The notes under the pieces were generated by a model, which worked only from the letters and a program-made list of their open reading frames with translations, was not told the origin of the DNA and searched no databases. DNA of 39,462 nucleotides. Origin: Lachnospiraceae bacterium (GTDB lineage Bacteria; Bacillota; Clostridia; Lachnospirales; Lachnospiraceae). The stretch's first letter is position 1, and each line of letters begins with the position of its first letter. A program made the translations under genes and the position numbers. The stretch covers positions 1-39,462 of the forward strand of contig JAIKXA010000095.1 of assembly GCA_024684355.1 (NCBI GenBank), read 5' to 3'. Positions 37,799 through 39,462 of this stretch are shown here, piece after piece.

Positions 37799-39462
37799 AT
37801 GAAAAGAATAAAAAAATGGATAGCCATACTTATGGCTTCTGTCATGGTACTGTGCTGTTGTACGGGCTGCGAAATGCTGCTCGAGGATGACGGTGGCACC
37901 GATATAGTCAGCGGTCTTGTCGATGCATTTTTAGACGATGACGGCGGCGGAGCTGTAGGCGGCGAATCGGGCGATATTGTCGGTTCACTGTTTGACGCAT
38001 TTTTTGGCGGAAGTTCATCTGATTACGGCTGGGGTGAGTCATCATACAGCGGAGGTTTTGATAACCTTTTGGAGGAAGCACCGTCTTCTTCAAACTTCAG
38101 CTATGCCGATGTGGACAGTATCCCCCAGGGTACGGGTACAGGCAAGGCTACCATTATGGTATATATCATCGGTTCCAACCTTGAGTCGGAAAACGGCTGT
38201 GCTACCATGGATATCCAGGAGATGTGCAAGGCTGAGATCGGTGAAAACATAAACCTGATATTGGAAGCCGGCGGTGCCAAAAAGTGGCAGAATAACATCA
38301 TGACTTCAGGCAGTGTCGGAAGATACAGAGTAGTCGGAAGCGGTATACAGAAATTAGAAGACCGCGGAAGAAAGAGCATGGTAGAGCCTTCCGAGGTATC
38401 TGATTTTATAAATTATTGTAAGACCAATTATCCTGCAGACAGATATATGTTTATCTTCTGGGATCACGGCGGAGGAACTCTTGCCGGATTCGGAAGCGAT
38501 GAGCTTGCTACCGGAGAGCTTTCACTTGATGAAATATCTTCCGTATTTAAGAGTTGCGGCATTAAGTTTGATTTTATCGGATTTGATGCGTGTCTTATGG
38601 GTACTGTTGAGACAGCATATGCTCTTAACGGAAGTGCCGATTACCTTATAGCTGCAGAGGAAGAGGAGCCCGGATACGGCTGGTCATATACGGGCTGGCT
38701 TAAGGCTCTGAACAAAAATACAAGCATTGAAACAGAAAAACTCGGAAGTATCATAGTAGATGACTTCGTGGCTTCTAACGGCAGACAGAATGTAACATTA
38801 AGCGTTATCGATCTTAAGAAGATCGAGAATGTTTATTCGAAACTCTGTGAGCTTTGTTCTGCAGGAAATAAAGAGATAGCATCAGGCAATTATGCAGGAC
38901 TTGCAAAAGCCAGAAAAAATACAAAAGCATACGGCGGCGGACAGTTTGAACAGATCGACATAATAGATTTCTGTAACAAGTGCGGTCTTAACGGTGCGGA
39001 CGCGGTTGCAGCTTCCGTAAAGGAAGCAGTGGTATATCATAAGACTAATATAAGCAATACCAACGGTCTTGCGATGTATTTCCCTTATGATTATCCGAGC
39101 TATTATAAGTCAGTAAAAGCCATGATGAAGAGCTTCGGTATGGATGATGGAAAGGCTACCGGTTTCTTCGGCAACTTCCTTTCTGCAAGGTCCGGCGGCA
39201 GCAGCCATGGGGCATCATCCTCACCTTTCGGTTCATTCTTCAGAAGCATGGATTACAGCGGTGAAGAGTGGTACAGTGCAGATGCTGCAGCTACCGTCAA
39301 TCCCGCAGGCTTTGACCTCACAGAAGAAGGACTGCTCGCTCTTACTGATGTTAACGGCGGAAAGGTACTCGAACTTACCGACGAGCAGTGGGACGAGATC
39401 GCTTATGCGGATATAGGCGTATATCTTGATGACGGCGAAGGCTATATAGACCTCGGCCGTGA
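37799..39462 (+). CDS. Clostripain-related cysteine peptidase (C11) lipoprotein, truncated at the 3' window edge
   Basis: ORF open to window end (absent from track because no stop): MKRIKKWIAILMASVMVLCCCTGCEML lipoprotein signal; MVYIIGSNLES; FIFWDHGGGT (His) and FDACLMGTVE (Cys) motifs. Confidence 0.88.
   Translation, partial: MKRIKKWIAILMASVMVLCCCTGCEMLLEDDGGTDIVSGLVDAFLDDDGGGAVGGESGDIVGSLFDAFFGGSSSDYGWGESSYSGGFDNLLEEAPSSSNFSYADVDSIPQGTGTGKATIMVYIIGSNLESENGCATMDIQEMCKAEIGENINLILEAGGAKKWQNNIMTSGSVGRYRVVGSGIQKLEDRGRKSMVEPSEVSDFINYCKTNYPADRYMFIFWDHGGGTLAGFGSDELATGELSLDEISSVFKSCGIKFDFIGFDACLMGTVETAYALNGSADYLIAAEEEEPGYGWSYTGWLKALNKNTSIETEKLGSIIVDDFVASNGRQNVTLSVIDLKKIENVYSKLCELCSAGNKEIASGNYAGLAKARKNTKAYGGGQFEQIDIIDFCNKCGLNGADAVAASVKEAVVYHKTNISNTNGLAMYFPYDYPSYYKSVKAMMKSFGMDDGKATGFFGNFLSARSGGSSHGASSSPFGSFFRSMDYSGEEWYSADAAATVNPAGFDLTEEGLLALTDVNGGKVLELTDEQWDEIAYADIGVYLDDGEGYIDLGR

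Noticed and set aside
37977-39416. Plus-strand ORFs 37977..38252 and 39144..39416
   Set aside because: Out of frame with and contained in the clostripain-like CDS that runs off the window

Overview
Chromosomal window from a low/mid-GC Firmicute, most likely Lachnospiraceae (inferred from protein families, not tested). Every CDS I can support lies on the + strand. Order: hemW 3' end; histidine phosphatase; VTC / DUF4956 / CotH-like cassette; CopA-type Cu P-ATPase with a C-terminal CopZ-like domain; chemoreceptor; CIRCE-controlled hrcA-grpE-dnaK-dnaJ; an EF-G/TetM-like GTPase fused to a YacP/Rae1-type NYN endoribonuclease domain; three membrane-fusion proteins + double-FtsX permease + two ABC ATPases; rpmF; tRNA-Arg(CCG) with structured flanks; PAS-GGDEF protein; cysteine desulfurase; PHP phosphatase; RqcH; rhomboid-like Zn-ribbon membrane protein; two ABC-2 permeases; two unknown proteins; DUF2953; GerW/YtfJ; and a truncated clostripain-family lipoprotein missing from the ORF track. 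The best candidate for an undescribed system is the ribosome-protection GTPase::Rae1 fusion (14430-17159). It overlaps dnaJ at the end of the heat-shock operon and carries a perfect 19-bp inverted repeat inside its own coding sequence (14581-14638). Second is an in-frame internal Shine-Dalgarno/ATG in copA that could release a free CopZ chaperone. Others worth checking: a CotH homologue apparently lacking its catalytic lobe, an ABC ATPase with an AbrB-like tail, a three-adaptor efflux operon, and a multi-hairpin RNA region around tRNA-Arg. No searches or folding were run; family calls are from motif recognition.
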